Origin: Candidatus Bathyarchaeota archaeon
Lineage (GTDB): Archaea > Thermoproteota > Bathyarchaeia > TCS64
Reading direction: 5' to 3'
Length of the DNA: 17,367 bases
Assembly (NCBI GenBank): GCA_003662205.1
Contig: QMXQ01000011.1
Span: 1-17,367, forward strand
In this document: one piece after another, positions 7,120 through 15,077 of the stretch
Position numbering within the stretch: the first letter of the stretch is position 1
How the letters are laid out: every line of letters starts with the position of its first letter
Program-made: the position numbers and the translations under genes
Notes under the pieces: generated by a model
What the model saw: only the letters and a program-made list of their open reading frames with translations
Told to the model about the DNA's origin: nothing
Databases searched by the model: none

Positions 7120-9330
7120 ATGAAGAAGGTCACGATCATTACACCCACCGAGTACGAGAGCCTAGTCCTCGAGGCCCTCGGGAGGTCAAGGGTGACACAA
7201 CTCAAGGAGGTCACCGGGCCCGGGTTCGAGGAGCTTAAAGACTCCAAGGGTGTCGACTATCAAGAGCTTTACGAGAAGGTCCACTCGCGCTATCTCGAAC
7301 TCATGGAGCTAGGGGCCTTCACCATCGAACATAAAATGCCGACCTTGGAGGAGCTCAGAAGGCTCGCCGAGGTGCCCGAAGACGAGGTCAACGCGGTTTT
7401 GGAAGAGCTGGAACGCCTGATAGCGCAGCTCAAAGAGGTAAGGGAAGCTCAGAGCGTCGAGACGAAGAAGATCGCCGACGAGCTTCAGGCGGCCATCGAG
7501 GAGCAGAACGCCGCCTACGAAGAGGCGAGGAAAGGCCTCGAGGAGAAAAGACTGAAGCTGGAACAGGAAGGGAAGCAGCTAGCGGAAGACCTCGAGAAGA
7601 GATATGTGACCGTCAAAGCGCGGCTCGAAGCCGTCCGGGCCCTCCAGGCCGATGAGCTCAAAAGCTGCCTCGCCGTCGGCATCGTGAAGAACGAGTTCAT
7701 CGCAAGGCTTGAGGAGTACCTGAAGCGGTATCCTGACCTTTCCCACAAGGTGGTGAGCATCTCCCCGGAGGAGAGCATCCTCTTCATCAACGGATCTGAG
7801 GAGAGCCGGAGATGGGTGGGGGCGCTGATGCTCGTCTTCGAGGTCAAGGACATCTCCGAGGTGCTCGACACCAGAGAGGGCCTCCTAGATCTGGACGCGG
7901 AGAAATTGAAGGAGGTCTTGGAGCGATATCAAGGGGAGCTGAAGCAGATCGAAGAGGAACTGAAACGGGCGGACCAAGGGAAGGCATTCGAATCAAAGCT
8001 GAGCGAGTTGGAGGAGAAGATCCGGAGGCTGGATGAGACCCACAAGCAGAACATAGAGAAGCTGAAGCAGCAGTACGATGCGCGGCTCAAGCAGCTGGAA
8101 GCAAAGCACGCTCAGGAGATCGAGGCTCTGAAGAGGGAGCAGACGGAGGCCCTGAGCAAGGTTGCGTACATGGATTACCTATTGAGGATCCTCTCAGACA
8201 AAAGAGCCCCCGTGCTGAGGACCAAGGTGGTAAGCGTCCTCCAGGGATGGATACCTGAGAAGAAGATCCCGGTGCTCGAGAAGGCGATGGGCGAGGTCGA
8301 GTCGAAGACGGGGGAGAGGCTGTTCCTACAGTTCGAGAACCCGGGGCATGAGGATCACAACATCCCAACGCCGGAGCCGGAGTTCAAGCCCTCCTTCCTT
8401 CAGCCTGCTTGGAAGTTGACTACCCTCCGGGGATGGCCGTCAGTCCATGAGGTGAACCCAAACTACATCACCATCCTCATCTTTTGTTTCCAGTTCGGGC
8501 TTATGTACGGCGATGTGGGGCAGGGGGCCATCTTTCTCCTGCTCGGCTTCTTCCTCGCCAGGCGATACAAGAAGGGGATGATGTCGAAGCTGGGCGTGTT
8601 GTTCATACCTATGGGTATCTCTGCGATTTTCTTCGGAGTTCTGTATGACTCGGTCTTCCTCATCGAGGGGATGTTGACTCACCATCATCCCATCCTACCG
8701 AACCCTGTGGAGCATACAACTAAGTTGATGCTGCTCGTGTTCCAGATAGCGGTCGTGGAGGTCGTAGCTGGGCTCGTTCTGGGAGCCATCAACGAGTATA
8801 GAGAAGGACATAAATGGGGTATCATCGGGGAACACGGCCTCGGGATGATCCTATACGTTGTGGGGCTTTACCTATCGGCGATGTATTTCATTAAAACCGG
8901 CGACTTCATGGCAGTTCTGAGCCACTGGACCTTCATAGTCATGGTCTCTGGAATGGTCTTAGCAATGCTCGAACCCATAATCTCAGCAGTCGCGCAACAC
9001 AACTTCGGCATCGAAGTCTTCGGCGAAGGTGTGGGAGCCTTGTTAATGACCTTCGTCGAGGGACTCGCCAACCTCTTCTCCTTCCTCCGTATCGCAGCTT
9101 TCGCGTTGGCTCACGCCAGCCTGGCCATCGCAGCCCACTCCATGGCTCATTTCATGGGCGTCGGCGGCCTGCTGCTGATGAACATCATAGCCATGAGCTT
9201 CGAGTTCATCTCTAGCTCTGTCCAGTCGCTGAGATTGCTCTACTATGAGTTCATGGGAAAGTTCTTCCAAGGAGACGGGACACCGTTCAGACCATTCAAA
9301 ATCAGAAATATTCGAAGGCGGGTGATCTAA
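7120..9330 (+). CDS. atpI: A-type ATP synthase subunit I (stator, a-subunit homologue)
   Basis: Subunit I anchors the peripheral stalks and forms the ion half-channels next to the rotor ring. Numbering here is from TTG 7117. The N-terminal cytosolic arm (about 1-440) contains two long coiled-coil stretches, about 85-170 and 255-350, both rich in E, K, Q and L. The membrane domain follows from about residue 449 with seven or eight helices (TILIFCFQFGLMYGDVGQG onward). The essential arginine facing the ring carboxylate is visible as R658 in SFLRIAAFALAHASLA. At about 736 residues it is longer than I expect for archaeal homologues (roughly 650-700), and the extra length seems to lie in the second coiled coil. 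Its K-subunit partner follows on the same strand. The soluble-sector genes are on the other strand. Confidence 0.96.
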   Translation: MKKVTIITPTEYESLVLEALGRSRVTQLKEVTGPGFEELKDSKGVDYQELYEKVHSRYLELMELGAFTIEHKMPTLEELRRLAEVPEDEVNAVLEELERLIAQLKEVREAQSVETKKIADELQAAIEEQNAAYEEARKGLEEKRLKLEQEGKQLAEDLEKRYVTVKARLEAVRALQADELKSCLAVGIVKNEFIARLEEYLKRYPDLSHKVVSISPEESILFINGSEESRRWVGALMLVFEVKDISEVLDTREGLLDLDAEKLKEVLERYQGELKQIEEELKRADQGKAFESKLSELEEKIRRLDETHKQNIEKLKQQYDARLKQLEAKHAQEIEALKREQTEALSKVAYMDYLLRILSDKRAPVLRTKVVSVLQGWIPEKKIPVLEKAMGEVESKTGERLFLQFENPGHEDHNIPTPEPEFKPSFLQPAWKLTTLRGWPSVHEVNPNYITILIFCFQFGLMYGDVGQGAIFLLLGFFLARRYKKGMMSKLGVLFIPMGISAIFFGVLYDSVFLIEGMLTHHHPILPNPVEHTTKLMLLVFQIAVVEVVAGLVLGAINEYREGHKWGIIGEHGLGMILYVVGLYLSAMYFIKTGDFMAVLSHWTFIVMVSGMVLAMLEPIISAVAQHNFGIEVFGEGVGALLMTFVEGLANLFSFLRIAAFALAHASLAIAAHSMAHFMGVGGLLLMNIIAMSFEFISSSVQSLRLLYYEFMGKFFQGDGTPFRPFKIRNIRRRVI

Positions 9331-9352
9331 CCTTTCTAATATTGATTCTAGG

Positions 9353-9368
9353 TGAAAAAATATATATG
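9353..9368 (+). promoter_or_regulatory. Strong TATA/BRE promoter of the ring subunit gene
   Basis: TGAAAAAATATATATG combines an A-rich BRE-like stretch with a clean TATA box (centre about 9363), 22 bases after the subunit I stop. Transcription would start near 9387-9390. A separate promoter fits the need for many ring protomers per complex. T-rich sequence just before it (CTTTCTAATATTGATT) may terminate the subunit I transcript. Confidence 0.65.
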
Positions 9369-9388
9369 GTCTATGGGGCAATGTAAGG

Positions 9389-9461
9389 AGAACAAGGTGG
9401 GAAGCAACACTTGAGGACGGTAGATTTCCCCTACGCGCAGGGACTTCAAGGGAGGCGGTGA
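9389..9461 (+). promoter_or_regulatory. Leader of subunit K with a possible 16-codon mini-ORF and hairpin
   Basis: The predicted leader is about 70 bases. It contains an open frame from TTG 9411 to TGA 9459-9461 (16 codons), whose stop overlaps the GTG start of subunit K (GTGA). CTTGAGG (9410-9416) can pair with CTTCAAG (9444-9450), allowing one G-U, immediately before the GGAGG of the ribosome site. The GGAGG is only about 2 bases from the GTG, an unusually tight spacing, so coupled translation or structural control is conceivable. This is inferred from sequence alone. Confidence 0.3.
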
Positions 9462-10084
9462 AGATCGAGTCCTTTTTACCCGCGGCGATCACGATCGCAG
9501 CGAGCGTCATAGCAGCTGCATGGTGCCTGACCAAGGGCTCCACTATCAGTGCTTCAGCGGCCGTTGAAAAAGGTGGCTCATCCGTATGGGGAGTATCCCT
9601 CAACCTCATCGGAGTCTTACTGATGTTCTATGGCTTCGTCGCGGGGTTGATGTTGATGGTAGAGCCGGTCTCTCAGCTGATGACTCTGTTGCTGGGTCTC
9701 CTGCTCTTCCTTGGATTCGCACTCGTCGTCGCGATAGCGAAGACAAGAGGCGATGAAAAGAGCATCAGAGAGTCGATGGACAATCTGGGCGCGTGGGGGA
9801 TCATAACAGCGATTGTAATCTTCCTCAGCCTATTCTTCATATTAATCGGTGGAGGTGAAGGTGGCATGATACCTGAAACGGCGTGGCCCCTTCTTATGGG
9901 AGCGTTGACCATGATCGGCGCTGGGTTCGCAGCCGCCCTATGCATCGTGTCGGCTGTGAAGGCAGGCTCTGAGATGCTGGTACAGAAGCCTGAGCTTTCG
10001 ATCTGGTCGCTACTGTTCGTAGCTCTCGGGGAAGGGCTGGCTATATATGGATTGATCGTGGCGATACTGTTAGTCAGCGCTTAG
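9458..10084 (+). CDS. atpK: A-type ATP synthase subunit K (ring/proteolipid), three-hairpin form with one carboxylate
   Basis: This subunit forms the membrane rotor ring. The 208-residue protein is almost all membrane and consists of three helical hairpins: about 9-68, 75-131 and 145-207. Repeat 3 has the classic ring signature, with ion-binding Glu E192 in ALGEGLAIYG. Repeats 1 and 3 align without gaps at an offset of 139 residues (shared A19-A21/A158-A160, C23/C162, W44/W183, G52/G191, YG at 58-59/197-198). Repeat 2 aligns with repeat 3 at an offset of 70 (GFA 86-88/156-158, W113/W183). The carboxylate position is V53 in repeat 1 and F122 in repeat 2. One carboxylate per six helices is unlike the usual 2- or 4-helix forms. 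The start is GTG 9458, since no ATG, GTG or TTG lies upstream in frame within the leader. Confidence 0.9.
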   Translation: MKIESFLPAAITIAASVIAAAWCLTKGSTISASAAVEKGGSSVWGVSLNLIGVLLMFYGFVAGLMLMVEPVSQLMTLLLGLLLFLGFALVVAIAKTRGDEKSIRESMDNLGAWGIITAIVIFLSLFFILIGGGEGGMIPETAWPLLMGALTMIGAGFAAALCIVSAVKAGSEMLVQKPELSIWSLLFVALGEGLAIYGLIVAILLVSA

Positions 10085-10091
10085 TTCCATT

Positions 10092-10125
10092 CACCCCGCT
10101 ATTTCCATCCCAACGGGGGTGTTTT
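10092..10125 (+). terminator. Hairpin plus T-run after subunit K
   Basis: CACCCCG (10092-10098) and CGGGGGTG (10114-10121) pair with one bulged G across a 15-base loop, and TTTT (10122-10125) follows directly. It lies 8 bases after the stop of subunit K. Archaeal termination depends mainly on T-runs, so the hairpin may instead protect the 3' end. Confidence 0.5.
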
Positions 10126-10144
10126 GGGGCTATAGTAGACACCT

Positions 10145-10185
10145 TTGAAAGGAGAGGGTCCTCCCTTCTTTAAACTCTCTTTCAA
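10145..10185. repeat. Inverted repeat between the convergent ATPase units
   Basis: TTGAAAGGAGAG (10145-10156) and CTCTCTTTCAA (10175-10185) are complementary except for one bulged base, with an 18-base spacer that is itself partly self-complementary (GAGGG/CCCTT). It sits midway between the ends of subunit K and the converging subunit C gene and can act on either transcript as a 3'-end structure. Confidence 0.45.
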
Positions 10186-10201
10186 TCGATTACTATCCGC
10201 A

Positions 10202-10224
10202 TAAAAACATTATTCAGGATAAAA
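10202..10224 (-). terminator. T-rich terminator of the soluble-sector ATPase operon
   Basis: Read on the minus strand, the sequence after the subunit C stop contains CGTTTTAT and then GTTTTTAT. This pair of short T-runs is typical of archaeal intrinsic termination. It begins within 10 bases of the stop codon. Confidence 0.45.
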
Positions 10225-10229
10225 CGAAA

Positions 10230-11297
10230 TCAGTCGAGTAAATCAAGAGGAGTGAGACATACCAGATACTTGAGTATATCCTCCGACGGTACCCCTTGAG
10301 CCTTCCCCCAGGCGATGCCCACGAGATCGTCTTTCTCCATCTCGCAGAAGACGAGGTAGGCCATGATCACATTGAAGCCGAAGTCATTCGCCAAGCGGCC
10401 AAGCCTCGCCGTCCGGTATATGTGCCGACGCACGCGTGTTCTTATGAGGGCTACATCCCCCTCGTAGAGGGGCGCGAGGACCTCGGAGTAGGGGGGACCG
10501 AGGGACTCTATGATTCTCATGACGTCTCTGGCTTCGTCGAAGCCGGCTCCGAAGACCTCCCTGATCTTGTCCAAGCGGATGCCGTAGGTGGTTGGAAATA
10601 GGTCCTCAAGGTTTTGAATCTCCGAGGCGTTCTCGGTCCGCCGCTGCTTCACCGCTATGAGGAAGTTTTCAACGTCGGTTTCGAACTCCACGATCCTGCG
10701 GACGAGAATCCTATCCTGGTGGTGGAGCCGCCCCATCGATCTCAGGATGGTCGCGGCGTATATGTGGTTGAGGCCGAGCTCCAGCGGCCAGCAGGCGTCG
10801 TATTGTTTGCAGAGCTCTATGCTCGCCGAGAGCGCCGAGTACGCCGTGCCCTCAAGCCGTTCAACTGTCTCCTCCAGCGTCTCCGCCTCCGCCAGCGCTC
10901 TGAAGTCCTCGACGAGATACGGCTCGATGGGTATGAGGGAGTCCACTATCTGGGAGGCGGGGATGCCGCTGAACTTGCCGCGGAGAATGCGCTTCAGGTT
11001 TAGGACCTCGAACCTCATGTAGTAGTAGGTCTGGAGGAAGTCGGAGATGTTCCTCGGCGCTATGTCCACGACCCGCGCCATGCGCTCGATGAACTTCCGG
11101 TAGAACACCTTCTCCAGAGCTATGGAGACGTCGCCGTCGGCTTCGACCGACACGCTGCCGTAGGGCGTCTCCGAGAGCCGCTCGATGAAAGCCTCGACAC
11201 TCTTCGCCTCTGCGAGCACCCTGATCTGCTCCGGGGTCAGGAGGTCCGCTATCAGGGCGTGACTCCTGATGACGACGTAGGGGAGGCCGGGGCTCAC
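10230..11297 (-). CDS. atpC: A-type ATP synthase subunit C (central-stalk to ring adaptor)
   Basis: This is the C/AC39 (subunit d-like) adaptor, which sits as a socket on the membrane ring and receives the D/F axle. The 355-residue, mainly helical protein shows family features: an early YVVIRSHALIADLLT segment, YYYMRFEVLNLKRILRGKFSGI in the middle (the conserved stretch with NLK), and further repeats such as ENFLIAVKQRR. The length is typical. The start is GTG 11297, whose GTGA overlaps the stop of subunit D, so translation is probably coupled. It is the last gene of the operon and is followed by T-rich sequence. Confidence 0.93.
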   Translation of the reverse strand: MSPGLPYVVIRSHALIADLLTPEQIRVLAEAKSVEAFIERLSETPYGSVSVEADGDVSIALEKVFYRKFIERMARVVDIAPRNISDFLQTYYYMRFEVLNLKRILRGKFSGIPASQIVDSLIPIEPYLVEDFRALAEAETLEETVERLEGTAYSALSASIELCKQYDACWPLELGLNHIYAATILRSMGRLHHQDRILVRRIVEFETDVENFLIAVKQRRTENASEIQNLEDLFPTTYGIRLDKIREVFGAGFDEARDVMRIIESLGPPYSEVLAPLYEGDVALIRTRVRRHIYRTARLGRLANDFGFNVIMAYLVFCEMEKDDLVGIAWGKAQGVPSEDILKYLVCLTPLDLLD

Positions 11298-11914
11298 GCT
11301 CGGCGCCGTGCCAGGGCACCTCCTATCAGCTTCATCCTCACCAGCTCCTCCAAGCTCTCCTCGTCGAGCTTGTCCTGGATGAACTTGATGACCCGCCTGT
11401 AGCTGGGGATGATGGTGTTCTCCAAGGCGTTCACCTTCCTGTTCGTCTTGCCGAGCTCGTCGGCGATCCTCTCCGCCCTCGCCTCGAACTCCGCGAGCTG
11501 TATCAGCTCCTCAAGGATGCTGAGGACCTTCTCGGCGGCGTGGCTCAGCGTTATGTCGAGCTCCCCCTCGATCCGAGGCTTCCGGAGGATCTTCACGTAG
11601 GGGTAGCGGACGCCCATCACGCTCCGGGGTAGAACCTCCAGCTCCAGGGACCTCCTGATGGAGCGGGCCTGGCTTTTCACCTCGGTGGGGCCGAGGGAGA
11701 TGTAAGCGGCCGTCAGGGCCCTGTACGCCTCCCGGAGGTTCTCCAGCAGCAGCTTGCGCCGGCCCCGGAGGACTTCGAGGGAGGCGGTCAGCTCCTTCGC
11801 CAGGTGGTCCCGCTTCAGCTTGAGGAACTCGCAGCCCCGCTCGATGAACCCTATCCGCCGCTTTAGATCCATGAGGTAGCCCTTGGTGGGCCGGACTCCC
11901 ATCAGCGAAGACAA
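11294..11914 (-). CDS. atpD: A-type ATP synthase subunit D (central rotor axle)
   Basis: Subunit D is the gamma-like axle turning inside the A3B3 head. The 206-residue protein has long N- and C-terminal coiled-coil helices. The N-terminal signature is visible (GVRPTKGYLMDLKRRI, then FLKLKRDHL), as is the C-terminal return helix (LGKTNRKVNALENTIIPSYRR), both strong family marks. The start is TTG 11914. A GAAGGA ribosome site within the end of subunit B lies about 5 bases before it, whereas ATG 11902 would be too far from that site. There are only 2 bases between the B stop and this start. Confidence 0.95.
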   Translation of the reverse strand: MSSLMGVRPTKGYLMDLKRRIGFIERGCEFLKLKRDHLAKELTASLEVLRGRRKLLLENLREAYRALTAAYISLGPTEVKSQARSIRRSLELEVLPRSVMGVRYPYVKILRKPRIEGELDITLSHAAEKVLSILEELIQLAEFEARAERIADELGKTNRKVNALENTIIPSYRRVIKFIQDKLDEESLEELVRMKLIGGALARRRA

Positions 11915-11916
11915 GG

Positions 11917-13314
11917 CTATCCTTCTCTCTTATGGGCGGGGTGGAACTCCTCGATGTACTCCTCCCTGATGCGGATGAGGTCCTCCTCGGGGAGCATCGC
12001 CAGCAGGTCCCAGGCGATGTCGAGGGTCTGCTCGATGGTCCTGTTCTCGTAGGGGCCTTGGTTGACGAACCGCTGCTCGAACTCGTCGGCGAACCTCAGC
12101 CAGGTCCGCTCCCGCTCGCTTAGGCCGACGACGCCGACGATCCTGACGAGACCCCGGGCCCGGGTCCCCTCCGCGTACGCCATGTAGAGCTGGTTGGAGA
12201 CGTCGGCGTGGTCCTTCCGGGTGGTCTCGGCGCCGATGCCGTCCTTCATCAGCCTCGAAAGGCTCGGGAGGACGTTCATCGGAGGGTAGATGCCCCTGAG
12301 GAAGAGCTCCCTCTGGAGGATGAGCTGCCCCTCGGTGATGTAGCCGGTGAGGTCGGGGACCGGGTGGGTGATGTCGCCCGCTGGCATCGTGAGGATGGGC
12401 ATCAGGGTGACGGACCCCTTCTTGCCGGTGATCCTGCCCGCCCGCTCGTAGATCGTCGCCAGGTCGCTGTACAGGTACCCGGGGTAGCCCTTCCGGGTGG
12501 GGATCTCCTCCCGGGCGATGGAGATGCTGCGGAGGGCCTCGGCGTAGTTGGTCATGTCGGTGAGGATGACGAGGACGTGCATGTCGAGGTCGAAGGCGAG
12601 GTACTCGGCGATGGTCTGGGCGATCCTCGGCGTCACGAGGCGCTCGATGGGCGGGTCGTCCGCGAGGTTCAGGATCATCACCGACTTGCTGAGGGCGCCG
12701 GTCTTCTCGAACTCCTCCCTGAAGAAGTCGGCCTCCTCGTGCTTGATCCCCATGGCGGCGAAGACGATGGCGAACTCCTCCTCCTTGCCGGGGATGGTGG
12801 CCTGCCGGGCTATCTGCGCCGCCAGCTGGTTGTGGGGGAGGCCGGACTCGCTGAAGATGGGGAGCTTCTGTCCCCTGACGAGGCTGTTCATGCCGTCGAT
12901 GGCGGACATACCCGTCTGGATGAACTCGCTGGGGACGGCCCGGGCCGCGGGGTTGATGGTCCCGCCGTTGATATCCCTGAGATCGGTGCTCAGCGGCCGG
13001 GGCATCCCGTCCAGCGGCTCGAAGCTCCCGCTGAAGACCCTGCCGATGAGCTCGTCCGACACGGGGATCTTCAGGGTCTCCCCGGTGAAGCGGACGCTGA
13101 CGTTGAGGTCCATGCCGCTCGTCTCGCCGAACACCTGGACCATGGCCCAGTCCCGGGAGACGTCGAGCACGGAGCCCGTGACCTCATATCCCGAGGGCGT
13201 GGTGATCCTGACCACCTCGTCAAAGGCGACGTCCCTGCTCCCCTCGACGAAGAGGATGGGCCCCCGGATCTCGGTTGTGGTCTTGTAGATCAGGCCCGAC
13301 TCTTCGACGGTCAT
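11917..13314 (-). CDS. atpB: A-type ATP synthase subunit B (non-catalytic head subunit)
   Basis: Subunit B alternates with A in the hexameric head. The 465 residues match the family's length. The nucleotide site is the degenerate form (FSESGLPHNQLAAQIARQA in place of a Walker A), as usual for B; the more common wording is SGSGLPHN, so one glycine is Glu here. Other marks are ILTDMTNYAEALRSIS, EIPTRKGYPGYLYSDLATIYERAGR, and GAETTRKDHADVSNQLYMAYA, which carries the arginine that reaches into the catalytic site. The ATG at 13314 overlaps the stop of subunit A (ATGA), so A and B are translationally coupled. Confidence 0.97.
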   Translation of the reverse strand: MTVEESGLIYKTTTEIRGPILFVEGSRDVAFDEVVRITTPSGYEVTGSVLDVSRDWAMVQVFGETSGMDLNVSVRFTGETLKIPVSDELIGRVFSGSFEPLDGMPRPLSTDLRDINGGTINPAARAVPSEFIQTGMSAIDGMNSLVRGQKLPIFSESGLPHNQLAAQIARQATIPGKEEEFAIVFAAMGIKHEEADFFREEFEKTGALSKSVMILNLADDPPIERLVTPRIAQTIAEYLAFDLDMHVLVILTDMTNYAEALRSISIAREEIPTRKGYPGYLYSDLATIYERAGRITGKKGSVTLMPILTMPAGDITHPVPDLTGYITEGQLILQRELFLRGIYPPMNVLPSLSRLMKDGIGAETTRKDHADVSNQLYMAYAEGTRARGLVRIVGVVGLSERERTWLRFADEFEQRFVNQGPYENRTIEQTLDIAWDLLAMLPEEDLIRIREEYIEEFHPAHKREG

Positions 13315-15077
13315 CTCACCGCCACCTCGTACTCCTCAGCCAGCTGATCTATCTGCCTCCTCATCTCCGCGTGGGCGGCCTCGATGGGCTCCACCCCCTT
13401 CCGCTCCTTGAGGCGCATCAGCTCGGTGACGACGCCCAGGTCCCTCACCTTCTCGATGGGAACCCCTTGATGGATGAGGGGCTCTACCATGTCGTAGAAG
13501 TCGATGAGTATCTTCAGGAGGGCGACCTGCTTCTCCGCCTCGCAGTAGGTGTCCACCTCGTGGAAGGCGCTCTGCACCAGGAAGCCCTCCCTGAGCATCT
13601 CGGCCAGCAGCAGCACGAGGCGCTGCTCGTCAGGGAGCGCCTTCTCGCCGATGATGCGGGCGGTCTCCTCGATCTCGGACGCCTCCTCCAGGAGCTCCAG
13701 CGCCTTAGCCCGGATCTGCTCCCAGTCCCTCTCGTACTGGGACCACCAGCGTGAGGCGACGGCGAGATACCGGGTGAAGCTCCTCAGCCAGTTGATGGCG
13801 GGGAAGTGGCGCCTGTACGCGAGCTCGCTGTCCAGCGCCCAGAAGGTGCCGATGAACCGGAGGGTGTGGGTGGTGACGGGCTCGCTGAAGTCGCCGCCCG
13901 GCGGGGAGACCGCGCCGAGCAGCGTGACGCTGCCCACGCGCTGGCCCGAGCCGAGGGTCACGACCCTGCCGGCCCGCTCGTAGATCTCGGCGATCCTGTC
14001 TGCGAGGTAGGCGGGGTAGCCGCTCTCGGCTGGGATCTCCTCCAGACGGCCTGAGATGTCCCGGAGGGCCTCGGCCCACCGGGAGGTGGAGTCCGCCATG
14101 ACGGCGACGTCGTAGCCCATGTCCCGGTAATACTCCCCGAGGGTGACGCCCATGTAGATGCTCGCCTCCCTGGCGGAGACGGGCATGTTGCTCACGTTGG
14201 CGACGATGACGGTCCGCTCGATGAGGCGGCGCCCGCTCCGGGGGTCGGTGATCTCCGGGAAGTGGGCGACCACATCAGCCATCTCGTTCCCCCGCTCCCC
14301 GCAGCCGATGAGGATGATGATGTCGGCGTCGGCCCACTTGCTCACCTGCTGGAGCATGACCGTCTTCCCGGTGCCGAAGCCCCCGGGGATGGCGGCGGCT
14401 CCGCCCTTCGCCACGGGGAAGAAGGTGTCGATGACCCTCTGACCCGTCATCAGAGGCATCTCCAGGGGGAGCCGCTCCTTGATGGGTCGAGGGCGCCTCA
14501 CGGGCCACGTCTGCATCATCCTCAGCTCCACGCTCCCTTCGGGGGTCCGGAGCTGCCCGATGACATCCTCGACGGTGAAGTCCCCCGCCTCCATCGACTC
14601 GATGGTCCCCTTCAGGTCAGGCGGCACCAGAACCCGATGCTGGAACGACGCCGTCTCCTGGACCGTCCCCAGGATGTCCCCGCCGATCACCCTGTCGCCG
14701 GGCTTGACCTTCGGCTCGAAGGTCCACTGCTTCTTACGGTCGAGGGGCGCGATGTTGGTGCCCCTCGTGACGAAGGGGCCCGTGAGCTTCCAGAGCTCGA
14801 TCTCGGATCTTTCGATGCCGTCCACGATGGTCCCCATGATCCCGGGGCCGAGTTCGGCTATCAGCGGCCTCCCGGTGTCTAGGACGGGCTCCCCCGGCTT
14901 GAGGCCGCTGGTGATCTCGTAGCACTGGATGTACGCGGTCTCCTCGCTGAGGCGGACGATCTCCCCCATCAGCTTCATGTTGCCGACCTCCACTAGGTCC
15001 CCGATCTTGGGCTCCGCCTCGAACTTGGCGACGACGAGGGAGCCGTTGATCCTCTCGATGGTTCCCGCAAGCGACAT
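13311..15077 (-). CDS. atpA: A-type ATP synthase subunit A (catalytic head subunit)
   Basis: Subunit A makes or hydrolyses ATP. The 588-residue protein has the N-terminal barrel, the A-specific bulge region (about 110-190), the nucleotide-binding domain and the C-terminal helical domain. Walker A is GGFGTGKT at 232-239 (K238). GCGERGNEM (about 260) supplies the catalytic Glu, followed by the arginine-rich region and MADSTSRWAEALRDISGRLEEIPAESGYPAYL. The common archaeal P-loop wording is GPFGSGKT, so Pro-to-Gly and Ser-to-Thr are substitutions here. No intein interrupts it, although inteins occur in some archaeal atpA genes. Start ATG 15077 directly abuts the stop of subunit E. Confidence 0.98.
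   Translation of the reverse strand: MSLAGTIERINGSLVVAKFEAEPKIGDLVEVGNMKLMGEIVRLSEETAYIQCYEITSGLKPGEPVLDTGRPLIAELGPGIMGTIVDGIERSEIELWKLTGPFVTRGTNIAPLDRKKQWTFEPKVKPGDRVIGGDILGTVQETASFQHRVLVPPDLKGTIESMEAGDFTVEDVIGQLRTPEGSVELRMMQTWPVRRPRPIKERLPLEMPLMTGQRVIDTFFPVAKGGAAAIPGGFGTGKTVMLQQVSKWADADIIILIGCGERGNEMADVVAHFPEITDPRSGRRLIERTVIVANVSNMPVSAREASIYMGVTLGEYYRDMGYDVAVMADSTSRWAEALRDISGRLEEIPAESGYPAYLADRIAEIYERAGRVVTLGSGQRVGSVTLLGAVSPPGGDFSEPVTTHTLRFIGTFWALDSELAYRRHFPAINWLRSFTRYLAVASRWWSQYERDWEQIRAKALELLEEASEIEETARIIGEKALPDEQRLVLLLAEMLREGFLVQSAFHEVDTYCEAEKQVALLKILIDFYDMVEPLIHQGVPIEKVRDLGVVTELMRLKERKGVEPIEAAHAEMRRQIDQLAEEYEVAVR

Noticed and set aside
12208..13347. A 379-residue plus-strand open frame opposite subunit B
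   Set aside because: It is a shadow of the GC-rich subunit B gene with low-complexity translation and no recognisable features. Subunit B is certain on the other strand.
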